NCBI GenBank assembly: GCA_964408435.1
Contig: CAYOZL010000023.1
Coordinates: 1 to 33,242, forward strand
Direction of reading: 5' to 3'
DNA from: CAYOZL01 sp964408435
GTDB lineage: Bacteria; Bdellovibrionota_C; UBA2361; SZUA-149; CAYOZL01
Length of the DNA: 33,242 bases
Numbering within the stretch: position 1 is the first letter of the stretch; every line of letters begins with the position of its first letter. Below, one piece after another: positions 24,092-31,994 of the stretch. The position numbers were made by a program, and so were the translations under genes. Under the pieces are notes generated by a model. That model ran no database searches and was not told where the DNA came from. It saw nothing but the letters and a program-made list of their open reading frames with translations.

Positions 24092-24577
24092 ATGAAAAGT
24101 AGTATCAAGTTAATATTAAGTATTTTTTCAGTTTTATTCATTTGCTCAAGTACAGCAATGGCTTTCGACCAGTATTACAACCCAAGTTGTCCTGTTGAAA
24201 GATTTCCACTAGGCGTTAATAATGTAAATGCAATTAATAGTGTTTCTAATCGTGTAACAAGCTTAGAACTTGCAGTTAGTTTAGCTAAGCCTAATGATAG
24301 ATCGGGAAATACAATTGATGCTGCATGGATTGGATGGAGAAAAGATGGAAGTGACCAAAGAGAAAGAAAAAATTTAGGTCAGTTAAGTACTGGCTTAGTT
24401 GCAAGATCAGTTCAAAGATTAGGTTTAAGGACTAATAACGCAACAGTTAAGTTTAAGATTAACCCTAAAGAAATCAGAAGACTTTTTGGACCAGGAAAAT
24501 ACTTTTTTTATATTGTTCCAACTACTCGAGATGGTGAATTGGTAGGAAGATATATTCAAAGAATAGATATTTCTTAA
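24092..24577 (+). CDS. Small exported protein of unknown function
   Basis: A longer reading frame opens at TTG 24008, but the ATG at 24092 is the better start. It follows a purine tract (AAAAGGGG at about 24077-24083) and begins directly with a signal peptide, MKSSIKLILSIFSVLFICSSTAMA. The mature part, about 137 residues, starts FDQYYNPSCPVERF. It is polar, ends in a likely beta-rich segment (GKYFFYIVPTTRDGELVGRYIQRIDIS), and carries a single cysteine in NPSCP. I find no match to a known family. It is followed by a strong terminator and faces the reverse-strand recO operon. Confidence 0.68.
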   Translation: MKSSIKLILSIFSVLFICSSTAMAFDQYYNPSCPVERFPLGVNNVNAINSVSNRVTSLELAVSLAKPNDRSGNTIDAAWIGWRKDGSDQRERKNLGQLSTGLVARSVQRLGLRTNNATVKFKINPKEIRRLFGPGKYFFYIVPTTRDGELVGRYIQRIDIS

Positions 24578-24613
24578 TATTCTTTTATATAGTTTAATTT
24601 CTTAGTTTGTTTT

Positions 24614-24639
24614 AAGGCGCTTGTTAGAGCGCCTTTTTT
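24614..24639. terminator. Bidirectional intrinsic terminator between the exported-protein gene and recO
   Basis: AAGGCGC (24614-24620), an 8-base loop and GCGCCTT (24629-24635) make a 7-bp stem with a run of six T at 24634-24639. It also serves the reverse strand, where it begins at the recO stop (24638) and is followed by AAAACAAAC on the plus strand (TTT on the minus strand). Confidence 0.85.
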
Positions 24640-25246
24640 ATTTGATATAATTCAAACTTCTAATTTCTTTTCCAGTTAGATTGGAAATATTTAATTTTAT
24701 ATTCTCTAATCCTAAATCTATTACCTCAGTTTTTTTTGGCTCTATTGGTTTCATCTTTGTACTCATTGCATAAAACCAATTAGATAAATCTTTATCTTCA
24801 CTCTCAGGTAGCCCAAACCCAGTAATCTCTAAAGTCTGTATTGCAAAGAAAATACAAATTGATTTTTGTTGGCTTAAATTCTCACTTTTATTTAGTAATC
24901 TAAGACTTTTAAATAAAGGAACAAATAGTTCCATTGCCTCTTCTTGCCCTTCTTGAGTTAAACTCAAAATTATTTCTATACAAAAAAATGAAAGAGAGAA
25001 TAGTTTTGGGTTTTTACTAAGGTTTTGCCAAGCTTCAATTACGTTGTAGCTTTCTAGATTATTTTTTCTGCCTATTTTAATTTTTGCACAACTTAAGACA
25101 TCAATCCCACCACTAAATCTTTTTTTACTGCCTTTAGCATTTCTGGCACATGCAGTTAATCTACCATTTTCTTTAGATAGAAATGAAATAATTAAATCTC
25201 TATCTTTGTAGCTGTTAACTTTTAGTACTATTGCAGAGTCTTGCAT
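24638..25246 (-). CDS. recO: DNA repair protein RecO (short form)
   Basis: RecO helps load RecA in the RecFOR pathway. The 202-residue protein has the N-terminal OB-fold strand pattern (IVLKVNSYKDRDLIISFLSKENGRLTACARNAKGSKKRFSG), with the conserved G-R-L and A-R-N-A-K-G segments, followed by the helical domain. Usual RecO proteins are about 230-250 residues. The shortening is at the C-terminus, and no CxxC zinc-binding pairs are visible. It is the last gene of the mgtE-GT87-recO run, 2 bases after the glycosyltransferase gene, and ends at the terminator. Confidence 0.88.
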   Translation of the reverse strand: MQDSAIVLKVNSYKDRDLIISFLSKENGRLTACARNAKGSKKRFSGGIDVLSCAKIKIGRKNNLESYNVIEAWQNLSKNPKLFSLSFFCIEIILSLTQEGQEEAMELFVPLFKSLRLLNKSENLSQQKSICIFFAIQTLEITGFGLPESEDKDLSNWFYAMSTKMKPIEPKKTEVIDLGLENIKLNISNLTGKEIRSLNYIK

Positions 25247-25248
25247 TG

Positions 25249-26343
25249 TTATAGGCTCTTTTTAAAACTGTCTTTAAGAGAGATACCTAGAATTATTAAT
25301 GTAAGTACTATAGTGCAAATAGGTTTTGTATAAAAAAGCAGATTAATCGATAAGCTTTTATATGCTGAGTGGCTAGTTATCCAAACTAAGTTTAACACTA
25401 GGCTAAGACCTAGAAGCCTGTAGTTTTTAGATTCTATGAATTTGTAAATAACTAAACCTAAAACAGGTGCAAAAAGTGAATAAGTGTTTTTTTCAGTTCC
25501 TGCTCCGAATAGGAGGATGTAACTAGTGCTTAGAGTGTAGAGAAGAAAAGCAAAATTTTTGTAATTATGTTTTTTTGTAATAACAAGGGTTGCAAGGGTG
25601 GTAAAAGCAAACATCAGTCTCGTACAAGTTTGTGCGAAGTTATTGAAGTTTATTTGAATTAACTCTAGTAGGGAAAAGATATGAAGAAATTTAGTCTCAG
25701 TACTCCTTGCTACTGCAGCCTTTATTACCTCTGGATAATCATTTAATTGTTTAAGTATGTATGTATAATCTTGAGTTAAAAAAGATACTGAGATTAATAC
25801 TAATATGAAAATTAAAGTGTTTGGAATCACTTTAGGGTAAAGTGCTAAGACTAAGAGAAGAAGTACAATGCTAAGTGGTTTAGTTATAGTTGATAGTGCA
25901 AGGAACGCCCCAGCAGTTAGAAGCTTTTTATTCTCAAGAGCCCTACAAGTTACTAGCATAAAACCTGCCATCGAAAGAGTTGCTTGTCCATGCTTTGCCG
26001 CTGCCCAGCTTAAAGCAATAGATACGATACTAGATATAAAAAATTCTTTTTCATTCTTTGTGAAATAAAAAATACCGTAAGCAAAGATTAAAATATTAAT
26101 AGACCTAAATAAAGCTCCACCAATATTAAATGGTAGTAGTGAAAATGGGCTAAAGAAAATAGCAGTAAAGGGGTAGTAGAGAAACCTGCCTGATTCAAAA
26201 ATTGAATTACTCGCTAACCAGTTTTTACCAGCTAAGAAGTAAACATTGTATACGTTCCCTGGAGTGGGTTCTGTATTAAATTTAGTAACAACAACTATTG
26301 CTATGTAGATTATCCATAGAATTAAAGTGTTTTTTCTATTCAT
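25249..26343 (-). CDS. Multi-pass membrane glycosyltransferase, GT87/DUF2029 type
   Basis: This 364-residue protein consists almost wholly of hydrophobic helices (about nine to ten by eye). It matches the DUF2029/GT87 pattern: an N-terminal helix, a loop with GKNWLASNSIFESGRFLYYPFTA, then AAKHGQATLSMAGFMLVTCRALENKK, and the family-typical L-A-G-A-F-L-A-L-S-T-I-T-K-P segment. Characterised members (mycobacterial mannosyltransferases) use polyprenyl-phosphate sugars on the outer face of the inner membrane. It starts 17 bases after mgtE and is followed by recO after 2 bases. The sugar is unknown. Confidence 0.78.
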   Translation of the reverse strand: MNRKNTLILWIIYIAIVVVTKFNTEPTPGNVYNVYFLAGKNWLASNSIFESGRFLYYPFTAIFFSPFSLLPFNIGGALFRSINILIFAYGIFYFTKNEKEFFISSIVSIALSWAAAKHGQATLSMAGFMLVTCRALENKKLLTAGAFLALSTITKPLSIVLLLLVLALYPKVIPNTLIFILVLISVSFLTQDYTYILKQLNDYPEVIKAAVARSTETKFLHIFSLLELIQINFNNFAQTCTRLMFAFTTLATLVITKKHNYKNFAFLLYTLSTSYILLFGAGTEKNTYSLFAPVLGLVIYKFIESKNYRLLGLSLVLNLVWITSHSAYKSLSINLLFYTKPICTIVLTLIILGISLKDSFKKSL

Positions 26344-26360
26344 TTTCTTATAAACTTTTT

Positions 26361-27749
26361 CTATAAAAGTGCGCTAGCAATTGAAAAATAAATTAAGCCA
26401 CTAAGTATATCTGACCCAGTTGTTACTAATGGTCCAGAAGAAACTGCAGGGTCAAAGCCAAATTTATCAAAAATTACTGGCAGCACTGAGCCCAGCGTAG
26501 ATGAGCAAAATATCGTAAGCAAGGTAGAAGAAGATACAATAATAGAAAGTTTAAGTTCTCCAAATAAAAGGTATGAAGCTAGGAATGTAATAACTGCAAA
26601 ACAAATTCCTAGAAGTATGCCAACACCCGCTTCTTTTTTTATTCTATCACTCGATCGATTTGAATTTAAATCTCCAGTAGCGAGCCCTCTAACTGTAATA
26701 GTTGATGCTTGAGAGCCAACGTTTCCACCCATCCCGAACACTACAGGCATGAAAAATGCTAGTGCTATAAGTTGTTCTAGAGTGCTTGAGAATGCTCCAA
26801 GTAGAATTGCAGCGCCGCAACCACCTAGGCAACTGGCTAAAAGCCAAGGCATACGGCTTTTTAAAGCAACGGAGAAAGTAGCACCAACTGTATCTGTATC
26901 TTCAGTTCCAGCTAGTTTTAAAATATCTTCAGTATGTTCATCTTCAATTACGTCAATTACATCATCAATTGTTATTATTCCCAACATAGAATTCAGTATA
27001 GAGTTAGATGTAGAATTTATTTCAGTTGATAAAACTGGAAGAGTGCTTAGATCGTAATCTGCAATTAGCTTCGCAACTACCTCTTGGTCTTCAGTATCTT
27101 CAACACTGATAACTTCTGTTTTCATGAAGTCTTTTATTAGAGTTGCTTCATTTTGTGAGAGTAGTTCTCTTAAGGAAAAAATGCCCTCTATTTTTTTGTT
27201 CTGATCTAAGACATAACAGTAATGCATGTCTTTTTCACTATCTCCTTTAGATAGAGATTCCCTAATAGATTGAAGAGTTTTTTTAGCACTGTCATTTTTA
27301 TCGAAATGAAAAAAATTAGTGTTCATAATTCTACCAGCAGTATCTTCTTCGTAGGCTAGTAAAGATTTTAGATCTTTTGCTTTTTTGGGACTAAGTCTTC
27401 TAAGTATTTTGACTTGTCTTCTTCTGGTTAGTTCCGAGATGAAATCTGCTGCATCATCAACTTCCATTCTCCTAACTACTGCTAATAACCTAGTGTCATC
27501 AATTGTATTTACAATCAGTTTTCTAAGAGATGTATTTGTATATGTAGTTAGTTCAGATAATTGGTCTAAGCCTGTTACTAAACTAAGGACTTTAGGTTGA
27601 AATTCAGTGTCTAAATTATTTAGAACCTCTGAGAGTTCAACAGCATGCAAGTCACCTAAAAGATTAGATAATTTTTCTAGATCATTAAGTTCTAAGAGAC
27701 TCGAGACTCTAGTGCTTAAATCAATATTATCTTGTTCAAGGTTTTGCAT
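26361..27749 (-). CDS. mgtE: Magnesium transporter MgtE
   Basis: MgtE is an inner-membrane Mg2+ channel gated by cytoplasmic Mg2+. The 462-residue protein has the full layout: an N-terminal helical MgtE domain (with ADFISELTRRRQVKILRRLSP), two CBS domains (about residues 130-265), a linker helix, and five membrane helices. The pore signature is GMGGNVGSQASTITVRGLATGD, and the C-terminus is PLVTTGSDILSGLIYFSIASALL. Its ATG lies 23 bases from the left arm of the double hairpin repeat at 27772, which therefore occupies its promoter/leader region. Confidence 0.95.
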   Translation of the reverse strand: MQNLEQDNIDLSTRVSSLLELNDLEKLSNLLGDLHAVELSEVLNNLDTEFQPKVLSLVTGLDQLSELTTYTNTSLRKLIVNTIDDTRLLAVVRRMEVDDAADFISELTRRRQVKILRRLSPKKAKDLKSLLAYEEDTAGRIMNTNFFHFDKNDSAKKTLQSIRESLSKGDSEKDMHYCYVLDQNKKIEGIFSLRELLSQNEATLIKDFMKTEVISVEDTEDQEVVAKLIADYDLSTLPVLSTEINSTSNSILNSMLGIITIDDVIDVIEDEHTEDILKLAGTEDTDTVGATFSVALKSRMPWLLASCLGGCGAAILLGAFSSTLEQLIALAFFMPVVFGMGGNVGSQASTITVRGLATGDLNSNRSSDRIKKEAGVGILLGICFAVITFLASYLLFGELKLSIIVSSSTLLTIFCSSTLGSVLPVIFDKFGFDPAVSSGPLVTTGSDILSGLIYFSIASALL

Positions 27750-27771
27750 AATATGAAATCTTTTTGTGAAG

Positions 27772-27973
27772 ATATGCTAATCACGATTTAATTTTACGTT
27801 TTTGTAGTTACCTATTGTGATTAGCATATTGCCGAGCGCAGCGGGAGACAAATATACCCATCACGATAAATTGCCAAAACTATTGTGGTTTTGACAGTTC
27901 TTTACGATTAGTATGTCGGTTTCTCAAAGTGCTCGGAATTAAGATACTAAAAACTATACTGTAATGGGTATAT
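27772..27973 (+). repeat. Double hairpin repeat, copy 4, between mgtE and grpE
   Basis: The first hairpin is ATATGCTAATCAC (27772-27784) with GTGATTAGCATAT (27817-27829), a perfect 13 bp. Its interior holds the shared word GATTTAATTTTACGTTTTT (27785-27803). The constant word TTGCCGAGCGCAGCGG follows at 27829-27844. A second, wider inverted repeat is ATATACCCAT (27852-27861) with ATGGGTATAT (27964-27973). Its 102-base interior holds smaller nested palindromes (CAAAAC with GTTTTG near 27875 and 27889; TTAGTAT with ATACTAA near 27908 and 27944). The element lies between divergent genes, so any transcript from either side would carry part of it. Confidence 0.85.
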
Positions 27974-28017
27974 AGCATGTTGCCTTTATAAATAAATGTG
28001 GTTACAAGCTAGTAATT

Positions 28018-28599
28018 ATGGAAAAAGAAAATACTGAAGAAGAGTCTACTGAAGAAAATTCCACTCCGCAAGAAGAGGTGGAATCTGAGAACAAGTCTAA
28101 AAATGCTGAGGAAAGTCAGCCAGATGAGGATAAATCAGAGCATGAGCTTAAAATTGAAGAGCTAGAGAAGTCCTCTGCTGAAAATCATCATAAATATCTA
28201 CGAGCAATGGCTGATTTAGAGAACTATAAGAAAAGAGCCATGAAGGATAGAGCTGAATTGATTAAATACTCAGGTGAGTCAGTTATTGTAGATTTCCTAG
28301 ATGTTTTAGATGATTTAGACAGAGCAAGTAAGGCCGAAGCAAATTCTGTAGAGGGAGTGCTTGAAGGTGTTGAAATGATTAAAAAGAGGTTTGAAGGTGT
28401 TTTTAAGAAACATGCTGTAGAAGCAAAAGACTATATAGGTCAAGATTTCGACCCTAATTGTCATGAGGCACTAACAACAGTCCCAACTGATGAGCATGAG
28501 CCTGGTGTAGTAATGGAACAACTTAAAAAAGCTTACTTTTTTAAAGAGAAATTAATTAGACCTGCACAAGTAGTAGTTTCAGCAAAAAAGGAAGAATAA
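28018..28599 (+). CDS. grpE: Nucleotide exchange factor GrpE
   Basis: GrpE drives ADP release from DnaK. The 193-residue protein has an acidic, low-complexity N-terminus (EKENTEEESTEENSTPQEEV), the long paired helix with the diagnostic ADLENYKKRAMKD segment (about 61-77), and the C-terminal beta domain with FDPNCHEAL and VVMEQLKKAYFFKEKLIRPAQVVVS, close to the family signature. It opens the grpE-dnaK-dnaJ set. No hrcA gene precedes it and I see no CIRCE repeat in its upstream gap, which is instead filled by the hairpin repeat. Confidence 0.96.
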   Translation: MEKENTEEESTEENSTPQEEVESENKSKNAEESQPDEDKSEHELKIEELEKSSAENHHKYLRAMADLENYKKRAMKDRAELIKYSGESVIVDFLDVLDDLDRASKAEANSVEGVLEGVEMIKKRFEGVFKKHAVEAKDYIGQDFDPNCHEALTTVPTDEHEPGVVMEQLKKAYFFKEKLIRPAQVVVSAKKEE

Positions 28600-28722
28600 T
28601 TACGGAATAATTTATTGCCAGCACTTGTGTTCGCATTAATTAATGATTAACTAAGAATTAGGCTTGTAGAAAAAGCAAGACTAAATAGACAGACAATAGA
28701 TAGGCAATTTGAGGGGAATTTT

Positions 28723-30642
28723 ATGGCGAAGGTAATTGGAATTGATTTAGGAACTACAAACTCTTGTGTAGCTGTGATGGAGGGTGGTGACCCAGTAGTA
28801 ATACCAAACTCAGAAGGGGGAAGAACAACTCCGTCTGTAGTTGCTGTGAATGACTCAGGTGAAAGACTAGTTGGTCAAATAGCTAAAAGACAAGCTGTTA
28901 CAAATCCTAAAAATACTATTTTTGCTGTAAAAAGATTAATCGGTCGAAAGTCTGATAGTGAGCAGGTAGAAAAAGCTAAAAAAGTACTTCCTTATGACAT
29001 AGTTGCATTAGATAACTCTGATGCTGGAGTTGCTCTTAAAGGAGAGAATAAATCAGCTCAAGAGATTTCTGCTTTTATTCTTCAAAAGATGAAGCAAACT
29101 GCAGAAGATTACTTAGGTGAGTCTGTGTCTCAAGCAGTTATTACTGTGCCTGCATATTTTAACGATGCACAAAGACAAGCAACAAAAGACGCTGGAAGAA
29201 TTGCGGGCTTAGAAGTTCTAAGAATTATCAACGAGCCAACTGCTGCAGCATTAGCATATGGCTTAGATAAAGACGGCGATAAAAAACTAGCTGTATTTGA
29301 TTTAGGTGGTGGAACTTTTGATGTTTCAATTCTAGAACTTGGAGACGGTGTATTTGAAGTTAAGTCTACAAATGGAGATACTTTCTTAGGTGGAGAAGAC
29401 TTCGATTTAAAGATTGTAGAATTCTTAGCTGATGAGTTTAAAAAAGATCAAGGTATTGATTTAAAAGAAGACACGATGGCACTTCAAAGATTAAAAGAAG
29501 CAGCTGAAAAAGCTAAGCACGAATTATCATCTTCAACTGAAACTGATATTAACTTACCTTTTATTACTGCTGATGCTTCTGGGCCAAAGCATTTAAACAT
29601 TAAGCTTTCTAGAGCAAAGCTTGAGGCATTATGTTCTGATTTACTAGCTAGATTAGACCAGCCTTGTAAAATGGCTTTAAAAGATTCTGGCTTTAGTGCA
29701 AATGATATTGATGATGTAATTTTAGTAGGTGGTATGACTCGTATGCCTGCTGTTCAAGAAAAAGTTAAAGCAATCTTTAACAGAGCTCCTAGTAAGAATG
29801 TTAATCCTGATGAAGCGGTAGCTGTTGGTGCTGCGGTTCAAGCAGGGGTTCTTCAAGGAGATGTAAAAGATGTATTATTACTTGATGTAACACCTTTAAG
29901 TTTAGGAATTGAGACTCAAGGTGGAGTATTTACAAAGTTAATTGAAAAAAATACGACTATTCCTACAAGAAAGTCACAAATTTTCTCCACTGCTTCTGAT
30001 AATCAGCCTGCAGTAAGTATTCATGTTCTACAAGGTGAGCGTGAAATGGCTGGGGACAATAAAACTTTAGGAAAGTTTGAATTAGTAGGTATACCTCCTG
30101 CACCGAGAGGAGTTCCGCAAATTGAAGTTACATTTGATATAGATGCAAACGGAATTGTATCTGTTGGAGCGAAAGACTTAGGGACTGGTAAAGAGCAGTC
30201 TATTAAAATTACTGCAAGCTCTGGTCTTAGTGAAGATGAAATTAAAGCAATGGTTAAAGATGCTGAACAGCATGCTGATGATGATAAGAAAAGAAGAGAT
30301 CTTGTGGATGCTAAAAACCAACTTGATACTCTTATCTACTCAACAGAGCAGTCTTTAAAAGATAATGGTGAGAATCTTAAACCTGAAGATAAAGAGCAAA
30401 TTGAAGCTGACTTGGCTGAATCTAAGCTTGTATTAGAGACAGGAATTACTGTTGAGAAAATTAAGGCTCAGGTTGATAAGCTTTCTAAATCTGCTCATGC
30501 AATTGCAAAGCAAATGTATGAAGCCGGTGCTGCGGAGAATGCAGAAGGTTCAGATGCAGGTGCTGAGCCAGAAGCTGAAGAGGCTAAGGCGGCGGATGCT
30601 GAAGAGGATGTGGTAGACGCCGACTTCGAAGAAGTAAAATAA
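28723..30642 (+). CDS. dnaK: Chaperone protein DnaK (Hsp70)
   Basis: DnaK is the ATP-dependent Hsp70 chaperone that works with DnaJ and GrpE. At 639 residues it has the usual length. The three Hsp70 signatures are present: IGIDLGTTNSCV at the N-terminus, DLGGGTFDVSIL near 197-208 and the ILVGGMTRMPAVQ region near 337-349. The substrate-binding domain (with TPLSLGIETQGGVFTKLI) and the acidic tail ending EEDVVDADFEEVK follow. The start is well marked by GAGGGGA at 28711-28717. A large branched palindrome follows at 30658-30790, before dnaJ. Confidence 0.98.
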   Translation: MAKVIGIDLGTTNSCVAVMEGGDPVVIPNSEGGRTTPSVVAVNDSGERLVGQIAKRQAVTNPKNTIFAVKRLIGRKSDSEQVEKAKKVLPYDIVALDNSDAGVALKGENKSAQEISAFILQKMKQTAEDYLGESVSQAVITVPAYFNDAQRQATKDAGRIAGLEVLRIINEPTAAALAYGLDKDGDKKLAVFDLGGGTFDVSILELGDGVFEVKSTNGDTFLGGEDFDLKIVEFLADEFKKDQGIDLKEDTMALQRLKEAAEKAKHELSSSTETDINLPFITADASGPKHLNIKLSRAKLEALCSDLLARLDQPCKMALKDSGFSANDIDDVILVGGMTRMPAVQEKVKAIFNRAPSKNVNPDEAVAVGAAVQAGVLQGDVKDVLLLDVTPLSLGIETQGGVFTKLIEKNTTIPTRKSQIFSTASDNQPAVSIHVLQGEREMAGDNKTLGKFELVGIPPAPRGVPQIEVTFDIDANGIVSVGAKDLGTGKEQSIKITASSGLSEDEIKAMVKDAEQHADDDKKRRDLVDAKNQLDTLIYSTEQSLKDNGENLKPEDKEQIEADLAESKLVLETGITVEKIKAQVDKLSKSAHAIAKQMYEAGAAENAEGSDAGAEPEAEEAKAADAEEDVVDADFEEVK

Positions 30643-30657
30643 AAACGCTTTAAATTT

Positions 30658-30790
30658 CCCGGATACTGCGTTGCGATGATATCTAAAAATGCTCAATGTA
30701 TAAATATACTCAGCTATTTTGCTATCGCAAAATGCCTCCATTTAGGAGGCATGCTATGCTTTTTAGATATCATCGCGCCTTGTCTACGGG
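30658..30790 (+). repeat. Large branched palindrome between dnaK and dnaJ
   Basis: GCGATGATATCTAAAAA (30673-30689) and TTTTTAGATATCATCGC (30760-30776) form a perfect 17-bp stem. CCCG (30658-30661) and CGGG (30787-30790) add an outer clamp across imperfectly matched text. Inside are hairpins GTATA/TATAC (30698-30709), ATTTTGC/GCAAAAT (30716-30733) and ATGCCTCC/GGAGGCAT (30732-30739 with 30745-30752). The last two share bases, so they are alternatives. The result is a multi-branch fold between two coding regions. No T run follows, so it does not look like a standard terminator. Confidence 0.85.
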
Positions 30791-30854
30791 ATAATTTTAA
30801 GAGTTTTGAGAGTGCGAAGTATTTTTCAAGATTAAAATTCTAGAGTAGTTCCTT

Positions 30855-31958
30855 ATGAGTAAACGCGATTATTATGATGTGCTTGGTGTTAATCGTGGTT
30901 CTTCACCTGAAGAGATAAAAAAAGCTTATCGTAAGATGGCTGTGAAGTTTCATCCGGATAAAAATCCGGATAATGCTGAGGCAGAAGAGAAATTCAAGGA
31001 AGCTACAGAGGCTTACCAAGTTCTTTCCGATACTAATAATAAAACTAAATACGATCAGTTCGGTCATACTGCTTTTGATGGCGGTGGAGGCTTTGGGGAT
31101 TTTAATGGTTTTGGTGAAGATTTATTCGGAGATATTTTTAGTGCTTTTTTTGGTGGACAGCAACAAGGTGGTCGGCCTTCAAGAGGACCTGTTGGAAGAG
31201 ATATAAATTATAAATTTGATATCACACTTGAACAAGCACATGAGGGTTTAGAAACTGAGATTAAAATAGATAGACCTGTTCCATGTACCGATTGTTCAGG
31301 TAGTGGTTGTAAGAAAGGTACTACTTCTTCTACTTGTAAGCATTGCTCAGGTGCTGGTCAGGTAAGAGTGCAACAAGGCTTTTTTGCTGTTAGCAGAACT
31401 TGTCCAGTTTGTAATGGAAAGGGTGTAATGATTGAAAACCCTTGTAAGAAATGTGACGGCAAGGGCTCTAGTCTTAAAAAATCTGAAATCAAAGTTAATA
31501 TTCCACCTGGAATTGATAACGGCCAAAGTTTAAAGTTAAGAGGGAAAGGTGAAGAAGTCACTGGAGGGCCTGCAGGGGATCTTTATGTTGAAGTGGTAAT
31601 CAAACCTCATAGTTTATACAAAAGACATGGTAATGATGTAGTTTTAGACGTTCCTATCTCATACTCTCAAGCTGTTTTAGGTGGTCAGATTAATGTACCA
31701 ACACTTCACGGAGAGGTAGCTTTAAAAATACCAAGTGCTACTGCATCTGGAAAAATCTTTAGATTAAGAGGCAAGGGTATTAAAGATATTAGTTCAAATA
31801 GATTTGGTGATCAGCATGTTCGGACTCATATATACGTGCCAAGTAAGTTAACAGATGAGCATAAGGACTTGCTTAAGCAACTTGGTGATTTAGAGGGTTT
31901 TCCCACTGAAAAAGATTCTTCGTCCTTTTTTGATAGAATTAGAGATCTATTTGACTAG
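30855..31958 (+). CDS. dnaJ: Chaperone protein DnaJ (Hsp40)
   Basis: DnaJ stimulates the DnaK ATPase and delivers substrates. The 367-residue protein has the J domain with the HPD motif in KFHPDKNPDN (about residues 33-42). A Gly/Phe-rich linker follows (GGGGFGDFNGFGEDLFG), then four CxxCxGxG zinc repeats: CTDCSGSG, CKHCSGAG, CPVCNGKG and CKKCDGKG (about 136-215). The C-terminal substrate domains end the protein. It is a complete class A DnaJ. It is separated from dnaK by the large palindrome, so it may be expressed less than dnaK. Confidence 0.97.
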   Translation: MSKRDYYDVLGVNRGSSPEEIKKAYRKMAVKFHPDKNPDNAEAEEKFKEATEAYQVLSDTNNKTKYDQFGHTAFDGGGGFGDFNGFGEDLFGDIFSAFFGGQQQGGRPSRGPVGRDINYKFDITLEQAHEGLETEIKIDRPVPCTDCSGSGCKKGTTSSTCKHCSGAGQVRVQQGFFAVSRTCPVCNGKGVMIENPCKKCDGKGSSLKKSEIKVNIPPGIDNGQSLKLRGKGEEVTGGPAGDLYVEVVIKPHSLYKRHGNDVVLDVPISYSQAVLGGQINVPTLHGEVALKIPSATASGKIFRLRGKGIKDISSNRFGDQHVRTHIYVPSKLTDEHKDLLKQLGDLEGFPTEKDSSSFFDRIRDLFD

Positions 31959-31966
31959 ATCTTTTT
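31943..31966 (+). terminator. Possible weak terminator at the end of dnaJ
   Basis: AGATCTA (31943-31949) and TAGATCT (31956-31962) can form a 7-bp stem across the dnaJ stop, followed by TTTT. The stem is AT-rich and the next gene starts at 31995, so this may only attenuate. Confidence 0.35.
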
Positions 31967-31994
31967 AAGCTTTAGTCATATTCTAGATAAAGCT

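Noticed and set aside
27772..27973. Reading the hairpins as Rho-independent terminators
   Set aside because: The stems are mostly AT pairs and none has the expected T run after the stem. They also sit between divergent genes, where a terminator would not be needed.
30550..30741. Reverse 63-residue open reading frame at the dnaK end
   Set aside because: It overlaps the dnaK coding end and the palindrome, and has no family or composition support.
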